A stretch of 64,000 nucleotides of DNA from Gammaproteobacteria bacterium (GTDB lineage: Bacteria > Pseudomonadota > Gammaproteobacteria > Steroidobacterales > GCA-2729495): assembly GCA_023383705.1 (NCBI GenBank), contig JAHDYM010000001.1, forward strand, positions 1 through 64,000, given 5' to 3'. The notes beneath the pieces are model-generated. The model did not search any database and was not told the origin of the DNA. It saw only the letters and a list, made by a program, of their open reading frames with translations. The position numbers and the translations under genes are program-made. This document shows positions 40,116 through 50,572 of this stretch, in pieces (positions within the stretch are counted from its first letter, which is position 1; every line of letters starts with the position of its first letter).

Positions 40116-41963
40116 TTAGGCCGACCGTACCTTCACGAAAGAACCCGGTGCAGCCTCGATCACGGCCAGCTTGCCATCGCCCGGCTTGCGCGCCGGCACC
40201 ATCTCGCCGGAGTGCGCCGCCAGCCAGTCCTGCCAGTCCGGCCACCACGAACCCGGGTGCTCCGCAGCACCCCTGAGCCAGGCATCGATCTCCCAGGGTT
40301 CGTCATCGTTGCGCCAGTACTGGTACTTCTTCGCATCCGGCGGATTGATGACGCCGGCGATATGCCCCGAACCGGCCAGCAGGAAACGCACCGGCCCGGA
40401 GAAGTTGTGCCGGGCCTTGAACACCGAGCGGAAGGGCGCGATGTGGTCTTCGCGGCAGGCCTCCAGGTAGACGGGCACCGTCACTTTCGTCAGGTCTATG
40501 GGCACGCCGGCCAGCTCGACAACGCCCGGCTTGACCAGATTGTTGTGGAGGTACATCTGCCGCAGGTAGAACAGGTGCATCTTGCGCGGCATGCGCGTGG
40601 CATCGGCATTCCAGTGCAGCAGGTCGAAGGGCTGGGCTTCCTTGCCGAGCAGGTAGTTGTTGACGAAGAAGGACCAGATCAGGTCGTTGGCACGCAACAT
40701 GTTGAAGGTGGTGAACATGGCCTGGCCTTCTAGATAACCCTTGTCGCCCATCATCTGGTCGAGGTTGTCGAGCTGCTTCTCGTCGATGAATACCGAGAGA
40801 TCGCCGGGTTCGGAGAAGTCGACCTGGGCGGTGAGCATGGTCGCCGCCTTGATGCGCTGGTCGCCGATGCCGGCCAGATAGCCGAGCGCAACCGCGAGCA
40901 TGGTGCCGCCGATGCAGTAGCCGACCGCGCTGACCTCATGCTCGCCGGTGGCGGCCTCGACCGCGTCGAGCGCCGCGATGACGCCCTCGACCAGATAGTC
41001 GTCAAAGGTCTTCTGCGCGAGGGTCTCGTCGGGATTGACCCAGGACACGGCGAAAACCGTGTAACCCTGGCCCAGCGCCCAGCGGATGAATGACTTTTTC
41101 TCGTTGAGATCGAGGATGTAGTACTTGTTGATCCAGGCCGGGATCATCAGGATCGGCGTGCGGTGCACCTGCTCCGTGACCGGCTCGAACTGGATCAGCT
41201 GGAGCAGGTCGTTCTGGAAGACCACCTTGCCGGGCGTCGTGGCCAGGTTCACACCGAGCTCGAAGGCGTCCGGATCGCTCATGGTGATGCGCAGCTCGCC
41301 CTTGCCACGTTCCATGTCGCGCTTGAAGTTCTCTATGCCCTGGGCGAGGTTCCTGCCCTGGCTCTCCCAGGTCGCGCGCAGCACCTCGGGATTGGTCCAC
41401 ACGAAGTTGCTCGGCGCAAAGGCATCGGCAAACTGCCGCGTGTAGAAGTTCACCTTCTTCGCGGTCTGCGCATCCAGGCCTTCGAGGCCCGACATCGTGT
41501 CCACAAGCCAGCGCGAGGTGATCAGGTAGGACTGCTTGATGTAGTCGAACAGCGCGTTCTCCTGCCAGTCCGGATGCCGGAAACGGCGATCGCCCGGCTC
41601 CGGTTCCGCAACCGGCGGCAAGGCCGGCGCTGCCGGCTGGCCGCTGCCCTGCGCACGGGCGGCCATCGAGGCGGCCATCTGCTGCCAGAGCTGCATGTGC
41701 TGTTGCCAGAGTTGCAGGTTGGCCTGCAGCAGCCGCGCCGGGCTCATCGACAGCTGGCTGGCTGCCTCGTGCATGGCCGGGGCGACGTTGAGCGGATCGA
41801 GGCCGCGACCGGCACCGGTGGTGGGTGCCTTCATGGCCTCGGCAAACATGGCCTGTGCCGCCTGGGTGTATGCGGCAAGCTGGCGGGAAAATTCGGCGGG
41901 ATCGTAGGCGGGGAATCCGGGTTCTGTGGCCATGCTGAGGGCGGATTGCCGCCCGGCATTCAA
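40116..41963 (-). CDS. phaC: class I poly(3-hydroxyalkanoate) synthase
   Basis: TPILMIPAWINKYYILDL; AVGYCIGGTMLA lipase-like box; HIAPFRSVF; GSGHIAGVINPP. Confidence 0.98.
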   Translation of the reverse strand: MNAGRQSALSMATEPGFPAYDPAEFSRQLAAYTQAAQAMFAEAMKAPTTGAGRGLDPLNVAPAMHEAASQLSMSPARLLQANLQLWQQHMQLWQQMAASMAARAQGSGQPAAPALPPVAEPEPGDRRFRHPDWQENALFDYIKQSYLITSRWLVDTMSGLEGLDAQTAKKVNFYTRQFADAFAPSNFVWTNPEVLRATWESQGRNLAQGIENFKRDMERGKGELRITMSDPDAFELGVNLATTPGKVVFQNDLLQLIQFEPVTEQVHRTPILMIPAWINKYYILDLNEKKSFIRWALGQGYTVFAVSWVNPDETLAQKTFDDYLVEGVIAALDAVEAATGEHEVSAVGYCIGGTMLAVALGYLAGIGDQRIKAATMLTAQVDFSEPGDLSVFIDEKQLDNLDQMMGDKGYLEGQAMFTTFNMLRANDLIWSFFVNNYLLGKEAQPFDLLHWNADATRMPRKMHLFYLRQMYLHNNLVKPGVVELAGVPIDLTKVTVPVYLEACREDHIAPFRSVFKARHNFSGPVRFLLAGSGHIAGVINPPDAKKYQYWRNDDEPWEIDAWLRGAAEHPGSWWPDWQDWLAAHSGEMVPARKPGDGKLAVIEAAPGSFVKVRSA

Positions 41964-41979
41964 CCCGGCGGCAGCGCGT

Positions 41980-42498
41980 CTACTCCTTGTGATCGGTGGG
42001 CTTGTCCTTGCTCCTGTCCGGCGCGGGACGCGGCATCATCATGTCGAGAAAGGTCTTCTGCATCTGTGTCCAGGCCTCGATGTTTTTCGCAGCCATGTCC
42101 TGCATGGATCCCAGCGGCGTCATGGTCGGCGGAACCATGCCGAGCGGCAGGGCGCCCATCGACTTCTGGATCTGCTCATGCAGGCCCTTTTGCTGCTTCA
42201 TGAACACGTCGAGGCTGCGTTCGAGATAACCGCCCATCAGCTCCTGCAGGGGATTCCCATAGAAGCGGATGATGTGCCGGAGCATCTCCGCCGAGAGTAT
42301 CGGCCGGCCACCCTGCTCCTGCTCGGCGATCACCTGCAGCAGGATGCTGCGTGTGATGTCCTCGCCGGTGGTGTCATCGATCACCACCACATCTTCGCCG
42401 CTGGCAACCAGCTGCCTGATGCCATCCAGCGTGACGTGCCGGCTGGCCTCGGTGTCGTAGAGGCGGCGATTGGCGTACTTCTTTACTGTCCTTGGCAT
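41980..42498 (-). CDS. phaR: polyhydroxyalkanoate synthesis repressor
   Basis: RTVKKYANRRLYDTEASRHVTLDGIRQLVASGEDVVVIDDTTGEDITRSILLQVIAEQE. Confidence 0.97.
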   Translation of the reverse strand: MPRTVKKYANRRLYDTEASRHVTLDGIRQLVASGEDVVVIDDTTGEDITRSILLQVIAEQEQGGRPILSAEMLRHIIRFYGNPLQELMGGYLERSLDVFMKQQKGLHEQIQKSMGALPLGMVPPTMTPLGSMQDMAAKNIEAWTQMQKTFLDMMMPRPAPDRSKDKPTDHKE

Positions 42499-42620
42499 GA
42501 GCCCGGTCACCTGATCAGCAGTTCTGCCTGTCTCTCCTGCCCCCGATTCTAACCCGGGAATCCGGGGCCGGGATGTGCAGTGCGACACGGCAGTGGCGGC
42601 AACGGGATCGGGATCGCCAG

Positions 42621-42660
42621 AAAAGAAAAGGGTGCTTGCCACCTCGGCGGCAAGCACCCC
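42621..42660 (-). terminator. rho-independent terminator of phasin gene
   Basis: Hairpin ggggtgcttgccgccgaggtggcaagcaccc followed by ttttctttt on the minus strand. Confidence 0.88.
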
Positions 42661-42681
42661 TTCAGAAGGGCAGTAGCGGCT

Positions 42682-43017
42682 TCAGGCGGCCTTGTTCTGG
42701 CTGGCAGCAACCGTGGCCTGGGCCTTGGCCTGCACGCTGCCGGCGATTTCCACGTACTCCTGCGTGCGGCGGGCGAGCTGCTCGCCGAATGCACGGGTGG
42801 ACTCGATCTGGCGGGCCAGGAACTCACCGTAGTTGGCAACGTTGGTCGGCAGGCGGGCCTGGTCGACGGCGAAATTGATGTAATCACCGAGGACAGCGTA
42901 GTTCTGCTGGGAAAGGCGCTCGAAGGCTTCAACGGCAACGCCATTGAAGGCGCGCAGGGGCTCCAGAGCCTCTTTCTGGAAAGCAAAGACGTTCGGGAAC
43001 TGGTTCAGGTTGGTCAT
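42682..43017 (-). CDS. phasin family protein
   Basis: NVFAFQKEALEPLRAFNGVAVEAFERLSQQNYAVLGDYINFAVDQA; next to phaR/phaC. Confidence 0.93.
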   Translation of the reverse strand: MTNLNQFPNVFAFQKEALEPLRAFNGVAVEAFERLSQQNYAVLGDYINFAVDQARLPTNVANYGEFLARQIESTRAFGEQLARRTQEYVEIAGSVQAKAQATVAASQNKAA

Positions 43018-43203
43018 GGAAGCACTCCTTGAAAGCGGTTTGTTCGGCAGGGACGGGAGGCATTCTAGACCAAGTTGTTGTGCAGCGCAAGAGAACTGCG
43101 TGATTTATGCAAATTATTGGTTTTTATATGCTATTTAATACCTATCTCCTGCTTTTAGCGCAATTGTATTGCACTGCGCACGAACAAGCTCCGGCAACCC
43201 TGC

Positions 43204-46200
43204 TCAGGGCGTGATTTCGACAACCGTCTGACCGAAGCCGGTCTCGCCATCGCTGTGGCTGACTATGCCGAGATGCAGTCCCGGTGGCAGGTCCTGCCAG
43301 CTGAGGCTGAGGCTGGCCGGGCTGCCGCTAACCAGGCTGCCCGGCGCGCTGAGCGTCGCATTGGCCCGGTCAGCGCCGACCGTCCAGACCAGCAGGTTGA
43401 AGGTGGCGCTGCCGCCGTCGGTGTCAAAGCCATGCACGTCGACGTAATACTCGCCAGGGGCGATGTAGTCCGCACCTTCGGCCGGGATCAGGTTGATGGC
43501 CTCCTCCGAACCGGCGTTCTGGCTCGGCGTGGCCTCATCGGTACAGGTGCCAAAGCCGGGACAGGCATACAGGTAGAGATCCAGGTCGGCAGCGCCATTG
43601 CGCACCTCGTCGAACAGCGCAACGCGCAGGTAACGCGTACCTGCCGGCACGATGATCGGGATGCGGCGCACGCTGGCCGGCAGTGAACCGCTGCCAGGCT
43701 GGATGAAGCTGTAGCTGTCGCTGAAATCCTCCGCGACGGTGGCATCGGTGAGCCCACCGCGCAACTCATCGGGCTGGCCCTGGTTGGCTGCTTCCAGGCC
43801 GCTCAGTGTGGCCGTGTAGATTCCCGTGTAGCCGCTGCGCACCTCGACATCGAGACTGCCCGTGGCACCGCTGCCGGTGACGAAGACGGGCGCCTCGAAA
43901 CGCAGCGCTTTGATCGCCACTGGCGAACGTACGGTGGTCGCCCCGGCAGTCCAGGTCAGCGCACCGAACTGCCAGGCATCGAAGGTCGTGGCCTGGGTGG
44001 ACAGCCGGATCTCGAAGTCCGCACTCTCGCCAGTGCCAAGCGACAAGAGCGAGGGCGCGACCTCCGCCGTGATCGTGCTCGGCATCTCGATACTGGCGAT
44101 GAACTGCGCGGCTTCGCCGACATTGGTGACCCGCCGCCGGATGATCTGCTCGCTCACCAGGTCATCGGTGGCGATGGTCGGCAGGTTGAGGTTGCTGCCA
44201 TCGGTCGCATGGCCATCTGCGGCCAGTGCGGCGCAATCGACCGAACTGTCCCGCGGCTGCCCACGGCCACAGAGGAAGGCATCGTAGTCGTCAGCGCCCG
44301 CGTCATAGACGAGTCCGGGCGCAAAAGCCGCATTCGGCACGACATGGCCAGCGCCAAAATCGAAGGGATCCGCTGCCGTCTCACCGTCCTGGTTCAGCAG
44401 ATCCTGGCGCGCGGTGGTCAGCAGCGCCGAGCGCAGGGCGGCCGGACTCCAGTCCGGATGCGCCTCTTTCAGCAGGGCGGCGATACCGGCCACATGCGGC
44501 ACGGCCATGGAGGTACCGGACAGGTACTGGAAACTGTCACCACGCAGGTTGTTGGCACCATCGGGACTTTGCGCAGCGAGGATCTCCACACCCGGCGCGG
44601 TGATATCCGGCTTGAGGACATCCGCCTGCCACAGGTTCGGTCCCCGCGCCGAGAATGCCTCCATCCGATTGCCGGGATCGGCCACGCGCAGGAACAGGCC
44701 TTTCTGCAGGGTCACCCCGACCGTGTCACCGGCCACCAGTCGCGCGCGCAGCAGTTCACCATCATCGTGGCCGATCATCAGCGCGGGGATCGTGATGCCG
44801 CTGCCCGAACCGGTCATGATCAGCGCTTCGCCCTGGTCGCTGAAGACCAGTGCGGCTTTCGCGCCGGCATTCTGGACATTGCGCACCTTCACATCGAAGG
44901 TGCAGCCACCGCGCTGTACCAGCGCGATCTTGCCGTTGACGGCGCTGGCGTTGCGCAGGGCTTCGCAGGCATCGGCAGTGGTGCCGATCGTGGTATCGAA
45001 GAACCCGAACACCCCGTCGTCGGCCAGCACGAGATCGAGCGTCAGCGGCCCCTCGTCCCTGAGCAGCGGCGTGAAGTTTGCCTCGACTGCCACATAGTCA
45101 TTCTTCACGCTGGCCGGACTGTTGACGCGGATCGCATCATGAAAGCGCTCGCCGCGCCGGCTCGATGCGCCCACCGCCATCACCCATGGCGCGGCCGCCG
45201 GCGAAACAACCGACCCGGGCGAAGGCCCCTCGTTCCCGGCCGCACCGACCACCAGCACGCCGGCATTGCTGGCCGCCAGCAGTGCCAGATCATCCGCATC
45301 GACGATGTCGTCATCGCTGCCCACCGAGTAGTTGATGATGTCCACCCCGTCGGCAACGGCATCTTCGATGGCCTGGGTCAGGTCTGCGGTGCTGCAGGTG
45401 CCGCGCAGTTCACCCGGCTCCAGCCAGCAGGCCTTGTACACGGCGATGTGCGCACGCGGCGCCATGCCGCTGATCCTGTCGACGAACTCTCCGCCAAGCG
45501 TGGCGCGCACCGAATTGCCGGCGGCAACCGAGGCGATATGCGTGCCATGGCCATCGGCATCCTTGGGCGACATGAACTCGTCCGCGTCGAGAACGTACTC
45601 ATCGAGGAAGCCATCGATGTAATAGCGCGCGCCGATCAGCTTGTTGTTGCAGTCGGAGGTCGAGAATCCCTCGCCGGCCTGGCACTGCCCCTGCCAGTCA
45701 GCGGGCCTGGCGAAGACCACCTCGTCCGGGCGGGACTTGAAGCGCCTGCAGAGCCAGCGTCCGAGCAGGGAACTATCCGCCCATGCCGAGCGACACACCC
45801 TGGGGCGCTTCGCCGGAACGGTGTCTTTGAAGCTGATGTGGCCGGGCGCGATGCCACTATCGATCACGCCGATCACGACCCCCTCGCCACGGAGGCCGCG
45901 TTCCTTCCAGAGACCACCGCCGGCGGCAGTCAGCGCCAGGAAGCCGGGGCTGTCGTTGGTCCTGACCTGCTGCTTGCGGTCTTCCCAGACATTGAGCACG
46001 CCCTTCTGCGCCTTCAGCTTGTGCGCCTGGGCCGGCGTCATGCGCGCAGAGAATCCGTTCAGCGCGTAGCGGTAACTGTGGAGCTTGCCGGCCCGCGCAC
46101 CGATCCGGTCGAGCGTCGCATCGTGCTGCTCGACCAGTTGCTCCGTATAGCGCTCGACCGCTGGCGAACGGGCCTCCAGGCGGAGGCGCCCGTTCTTCTG

Positions 46201-46392
46201 GCGCATACGCCGCAAGCCGGGGTCGGCAACGGCCGGGGGCGCGGCCAGTTGCACGATGTACAGGCGTTCCTCGCCATCATCCGGGGCGATCGCCTTGAGG
46301 CGCGTCGGCGCGGCTGGCGCGGCAGCAGCGGCCACGCCATGCACGAACAGCACCGCAACTGCGGCAATGCAATATCTGAAATGCTTTCCCAT
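43204..46392 (-). CDS. secreted S8 (subtilisin) family peptidase with PA-domain insertion
   Basis: Catalytic motifs GVIDSGIAPGH, GHGTHIASVAAG, GTSMAVPHVAGIAALL; signal peptide. Confidence 0.95.
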   Translation of the reverse strand: MGKHFRYCIAAVAVLFVHGVAAAAAPAAPTRLKAIAPDDGEERLYIVQLAAPPAVADPGLRRMRQKNGRLRLEARSPAVERYTEQLVEQHDATLDRIGARAGKLHSYRYALNGFSARMTPAQAHKLKAQKGVLNVWEDRKQQVRTNDSPGFLALTAAGGGLWKERGLRGEGVVIGVIDSGIAPGHISFKDTVPAKRPRVCRSAWADSSLLGRWLCRRFKSRPDEVVFARPADWQGQCQAGEGFSTSDCNNKLIGARYYIDGFLDEYVLDADEFMSPKDADGHGTHIASVAAGNSVRATLGGEFVDRISGMAPRAHIAVYKACWLEPGELRGTCSTADLTQAIEDAVADGVDIINYSVGSDDDIVDADDLALLAASNAGVLVVGAAGNEGPSPGSVVSPAAAPWVMAVGASSRRGERFHDAIRVNSPASVKNDYVAVEANFTPLLRDEGPLTLDLVLADDGVFGFFDTTIGTTADACEALRNASAVNGKIALVQRGGCTFDVKVRNVQNAGAKAALVFSDQGEALIMTGSGSGITIPALMIGHDDGELLRARLVAGDTVGVTLQKGLFLRVADPGNRMEAFSARGPNLWQADVLKPDITAPGVEILAAQSPDGANNLRGDSFQYLSGTSMAVPHVAGIAALLKEAHPDWSPAALRSALLTTARQDLLNQDGETAADPFDFGAGHVVPNAAFAPGLVYDAGADDYDAFLCGRGQPRDSSVDCAALAADGHATDGSNLNLPTIATDDLVSEQIIRRRVTNVGEAAQFIASIEMPSTITAEVAPSLLSLGTGESADFEIRLSTQATTFDAWQFGALTWTAGATTVRSPVAIKALRFEAPVFVTGSGATGSLDVEVRSGYTGIYTATLSGLEAANQGQPDELRGGLTDATVAEDFSDSYSFIQPGSGSLPASVRRIPIIVPAGTRYLRVALFDEVRNGAADLDLYLYACPGFGTCTDEATPSQNAGSEEAINLIPAEGADYIAPGEYYVDVHGFDTDGGSATFNLLVWTVGADRANATLSAPGSLVSGSPASLSLSWQDLPPGLHLGIVSHSDGETGFGQTVVEITP

Positions 46393-46473
46393 GCGTGACC
46401 GGCCGGGATCTTGATTTTCTGGTGCCCCGGCAAAGTGCTGGCACTTATTGTCAAGTGCTCAGCCTAACACAGC

Positions 46474-48987
46474 TCAGCTCGCCGGCTGCTTCGTGCTCGC
46501 CTTCTTCCTGGCTGCGGCTTTCTTCCGGGGGCGGGCCGGTTTTGCAGCAGCCTCCTCGCCGGGGCCCTCCGCGGCAGCCTTCTTCACCGTCTTCCGTGCG
46601 GTCTTCTTCGCCGCCTTCTTGACGATTTTCTTGCCCCAGCGGCGCTTGCGCACCGGCGCTTCGGCGAGCATCCGGCGTGCTTCCTCGAGCGTGATCGAGG
46701 CCGGTTCGCGGTCCTTCGGGATGCGGGCATTGCGCTCGGCATCGGCCAGGTATGGCCCCCAGCGACCATTCAATATGCGTATGCCGTCCACGCCGAAGTC
46801 CTTGACCAGCTTTTTGGCATCCGCTTCCTGCTTGGCCCGGATGATCTCGATGGCTTCCTCGAGCGTGACCTTCAGCGGATCGAGGGTCTGCAGGGAGGCG
46901 TATTTCTTGACGACCTCACCGGTCTCCTTGTCGACCGTTTCATACTGCACGTAGGGACCGAACATGCCGGTGTTCGCACTGACCGGTTCGCCGCTTGGCA
47001 GATTGCCCAGCTGACGGGGCAACTTGAACAGCTCCAGCGCATCGGGCAATTCGATGTTGAACATGCTCTGGCCGGGCTGCAGGCCCTTCCACTTGGGCTT
47101 TTCCTCGTCGTCGCGGGTGCCGATCTGGATGAAGGCGCCATAGCGGCCAAAACGCGCCGATACCGGCCGGCCGGAAACCGGATCCTTGCCGAGCTCGCGG
47201 GCCTGCACCGCCTCGTCGCGGCTGACCGCCTTGTCCTTCTCCTGCAACAGGACGGCGAAGGGCTGCCAGAACTCCTCCAGCACCGGCACCCATTCGCACT
47301 CGCCGCGCGAGATCTGGTCGAGCTCGTCTTCCATGTGCGCGGTGAAGTCGTAGTCCACATAGCGGGTGAAATGGCTGGTGAGGAAACCGCTCACCACCCG
47401 CCCGCCATCGGTGGGCTTGAGTGCGCGGCCCTTCAGTTCAGCGTAGTTGCGGTTCAGCAGGGTCGAGATGATCGAGGCATAGGTGGACGGACGGCCGATG
47501 CCGCGTTCTTCCAGTGCCTTGACGAGGCTCGCTTCCGTGTAGCGCGGCGGCGGTTCGGTGAAGTGCTGCTCCGGACGCACGGCTTCCAGCGGCAGCAGGT
47601 CGCCTTCATTCACGGCCGGCAGCTTCAGATCGGCGTCATCGTCGCTGTCATCGTCCCGGCCCTCGAGGTAAACGGCGATGAAGCCGGGGCTGACCAGCGT
47701 TGAACCCGAGGCACGGAAGCGGCCGGCCTCGGCACGCTGCGCGGGGACGAGATCCACGGCCAGCTGGTCGTAGACAGCCGGCTCCATCTGCGAGGCGATG
47801 GTGCGCTTCCAGATCAGGCTGTAGAGCTTGAACTGCTCATCGCTCAGAAAGCGCTGCAGCGATTCCGAGGTGCGGCGGATGCTGGTCGGGCGTATGCCTT
47901 CGTGCGCTTCCTGTGCGTTTTTCGCCGTGGTCTTGTAGACATTCGGCTGCGCCGGCAGGCTGGCCTTGCCATAGCGTTCGACGATCAGCCCGCGTATGTC
48001 ATCGATCGCTTCCCTGGCGAGGCCGACCGAGTCGGTACGCATGTAGGTGATCAGGCCGACGGTGCCTTCGTCGATGGCCACACCCTCGTAGAGCTTCTGC
48101 GCAACCTGCATGGTGTTGCGGGCACGGAAGCCCAGTTTTCGCGAGGCCTCCTGCTGGAGGGTCGAGGTGGTGAATGGCGGTGCCGGGCGGCGGCGGCGCT
48201 GGCTGCGCTCGACACCCTTCACGCGCAGCTTGCCGCCGGCGGCCACCTCGAGCGTGCTGCGGGCCTCGTCTGCCTGCGCGGCGTTCTGGAAACTGAAGAT
48301 CTCCGGCTTCTCGCGGTTGAAGCTGTCGACCACCTTGCGCCCGGCATACTCGACCAGGCGTGCCGCGAACAACTGCGGCGCGGTTCCGGTCAGCGCATCG
48401 ATCGACCAGTATTCCTGGCTGCGGAAGGCCTCGATGGCTTCCTCGCGCTCGACCAGCATGCGCAGCGCCGGACTCTGCACGCGGCCGGCGGAGAGTTTCG
48501 GGCTGATCTTCCGCCACAGCAGCGGCGAGAGCTTGAAGCCGAGCAGATGATCGAGCGCGCGCCGGGCGCGGTAGGCATTGACCAGGTCCATCGAGACCTG
48601 GCGCGGCTGCCCGATGGCTTCGCGGACCGCGCGTTCGGTGATCTCGTAGAACACCACCCGGTATACCGCCCGGTCCTTGAGCAAGCCGCGCTCGCCCAGC
48701 ACTTCCTGCAGGTGCCAGGATATGGCCTCTCCCTCGCGGTCGGGGTCGGTGGCCAGATACAGGGTGTCGGCCTTCTTCAGCGCGTTGGCGATCGCGGTGA
48801 TGTGGCGCTCCTTGTCCTCGGCCACCGCGTACTTCATTTCGTAGCCGTGCCCGGGATCGACCGCACCGTCCTTCTCCAGCAGGTCGCGCACGTGCCCATA
48901 GGAGGCAAACACCTTGAAGTCCTTGCCGAGGTACTTCTCGATGGTCTTTGCCTTGGCCGGCGACTCCACGACGACAATGCTGCTCAT
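46474..48987 (-). CDS. topA: DNA topoisomerase I
   Basis: MSSIVVVESPAKAKTIEKYLG; TDPDREGEAISWHL; ITYMRTDSVGLA. Confidence 0.98.
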   Translation of the reverse strand: MSSIVVVESPAKAKTIEKYLGKDFKVFASYGHVRDLLEKDGAVDPGHGYEMKYAVAEDKERHITAIANALKKADTLYLATDPDREGEAISWHLQEVLGERGLLKDRAVYRVVFYEITERAVREAIGQPRQVSMDLVNAYRARRALDHLLGFKLSPLLWRKISPKLSAGRVQSPALRMLVEREEAIEAFRSQEYWSIDALTGTAPQLFAARLVEYAGRKVVDSFNREKPEIFSFQNAAQADEARSTLEVAAGGKLRVKGVERSQRRRRPAPPFTTSTLQQEASRKLGFRARNTMQVAQKLYEGVAIDEGTVGLITYMRTDSVGLAREAIDDIRGLIVERYGKASLPAQPNVYKTTAKNAQEAHEGIRPTSIRRTSESLQRFLSDEQFKLYSLIWKRTIASQMEPAVYDQLAVDLVPAQRAEAGRFRASGSTLVSPGFIAVYLEGRDDDSDDDADLKLPAVNEGDLLPLEAVRPEQHFTEPPPRYTEASLVKALEERGIGRPSTYASIISTLLNRNYAELKGRALKPTDGGRVVSGFLTSHFTRYVDYDFTAHMEDELDQISRGECEWVPVLEEFWQPFAVLLQEKDKAVSRDEAVQARELGKDPVSGRPVSARFGRYGAFIQIGTRDDEEKPKWKGLQPGQSMFNIELPDALELFKLPRQLGNLPSGEPVSANTGMFGPYVQYETVDKETGEVVKKYASLQTLDPLKVTLEEAIEIIRAKQEADAKKLVKDFGVDGIRILNGRWGPYLADAERNARIPKDREPASITLEEARRMLAEAPVRKRRWGKKIVKKAAKKTARKTVKKAAAEGPGEEAAAKPARPRKKAAARKKASTKQPAS

Positions 48988-49089
48988 GCGCTCCCAAACC
49001 CGGGCTGACAAACTGCGGAAAACGCGGACTCTACAGACGACGAAGCCGCGACACTAGCGCGGCTTTGATACGCAAACACGGCAAACGGC

Positions 49090-49560
49090 TCAATGCATGG
49101 CGCCCGCGCTTTCCTCAAAGACCAGGTCTTCCATGCGTGAAAAGGCCGTCTCCTGCCCCGGCTGGGCAAACAGGACCATCAACACCACCCACTTCAGCTG
49201 TTCCCTGTCGACCGTATCCGAATCCAGTGCCATCAGCCGGTCGATGACCACTTCACGCTGCGCGGCCGAGAGTATGCCCACCTGCTCGAGGTAGAGCAGG
49301 TAGCCGCGGCAGTCGAGGTCCAGCCGGCGGATCTCCACTTCGTTGTAGACCCGCACCGAGCGCTCGCCCGGAACACCTGCATACGGCGCGCTGGTTTCGT
49401 TCAGGCCATCGAGCCAGTCCAGCGCACTGTCCACTTCCGGCTCACCGAAACCGGCGCGCAGCAACTCCTCGCGCAGCACATCCTGGTCTGCGGCTTCGGG
49501 TTCCTGCTCCGTGTAGGTCTCGAAGAGATACAGGAGAACGTCGAGAACGGTATCGCTCAT
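49090..49560 (-). CDS. smg: DUF494 family protein Smg
   Basis: MSDTVLDVLLYLFETY...; position between topA and dprA. Confidence 0.94.
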   Translation of the reverse strand: MSDTVLDVLLYLFETYTEQEPEAADQDVLREELLRAGFGEPEVDSALDWLDGLNETSAPYAGVPGERSVRVYNEVEIRRLDLDCRGYLLYLEQVGILSAAQREVVIDRLMALDSDTVDREQLKWVVLMVLFAQPGQETAFSRMEDLVFEESAGAMH

Positions 49561-50522
49561 TATTCGACGCTCCGGTTGACCCTCTGATAGCGGCCGCCAG
49601 CCAGCGACCGCACCAATCCCTGCAATTCAAGTATCAGAAGCATGGAGGAAAGCTCCCCGATCGTCAATCCGCGACGCGCAGCGAGCACATCGACGGAAAT
49701 CGGATCGCAGCCCATCGCCGCCAGCAATTCCTCGTGTTCGACATCTGCTCGCGCTGCTGCGGCAGCGCGGTTTCCTGGCAGCGGCAGCGGCGCATCATCC
49801 CGCCGCAGGCCCGCCAGCAAGCCAGCGAGTTCATCGACGATATCCGCTGCCGTCTCCACCAGGCGCGCACCTTCGCGTATCAACTGATGGCAGCCGCGCG
49901 CCACGGGATTATGTATGGACCCCGGGATGGCGAAGACCTCGCGACCCTGCTCCATCGCATGCCGCGCGGTGATCAGCGCCCCGCTCCTGACGCTGGCCTC
50001 GACAACCAGCACGCCGACCGACAGGCCGCTGATGATCCGGTTGCGGCGCGGAAAGTTGCTGCGGGAAACCGGCGTGCCGGGTGCGAATTCCGAAATCACG
50101 GCACCGCCACCAGCGACGATCTGCCCGGCCAGTGCGGCATGCCGGCGCGGGTAGACGCTGTCCGGCCCGGTACCACAAACAGCGATGGTCCTGCCGCCCG
50201 GTGCATGCAAGGCGCCCAGATGGGCGGCCGCATCGATGCCCTCGGCGAGGCCACTGGTGATGCAGAAACCCGTGGCGGCGAGGTGCGCCGCAAAGCTGCG
50301 GGCCGTATCGGCGCCTTCGGCAGTGGCGTTGCGGCTGCCGACGATCGCAAGCTGGGGCAGGACGAGCACATCCGGGTCGCCCCACACGTAGAGCACCGGT
50401 GGCGGGCGCGGGATTTCCCTGAGCAGGGCTGGATAGCGCGGATCATCGATCCGCAACAGCTGGTGGTCCGGCGCAGCAAGCCAGGTATCGAGCGCCAGGT
50501 CCAGCCGGGCTTCAGTGGTCAA
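49560..50522 (-). CDS. dprA: DNA-processing protein DprA
   Basis: AIVGSRNAT; TSGLAEGIDAAAHLGAL; SEFAPGTPVSRSNFPRRNRIISGLS. Confidence 0.97.
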   Translation of the reverse strand: MTTEARLDLALDTWLAAPDHQLLRIDDPRYPALLREIPRPPPVLYVWGDPDVLVLPQLAIVGSRNATAEGADTARSFAAHLAATGFCITSGLAEGIDAAAHLGALHAPGGRTIAVCGTGPDSVYPRRHAALAGQIVAGGGAVISEFAPGTPVSRSNFPRRNRIISGLSVGVLVVEASVRSGALITARHAMEQGREVFAIPGSIHNPVARGCHQLIREGARLVETAADIVDELAGLLAGLRRDDAPLPLPGNRAAAAARADVEHEELLAAMGCDPISVDVLAARRGLTIGELSSMLLILELQGLVRSLAGGRYQRVNRSVE

Positions 50523-50572
50523 CGTGCTTCCCGGGATCGGTCAGGGACCGAGCCGCCAGCGAAGCAGCGCGC

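Noticed and set aside
44209-46398. 729-aa plus-strand ORF opposite the S8 peptidase
   Set aside because: Shadow ORF in high-GC DNA; Arg/His/Gly-rich translation without motifs, while the minus strand encodes a clear subtilisin.
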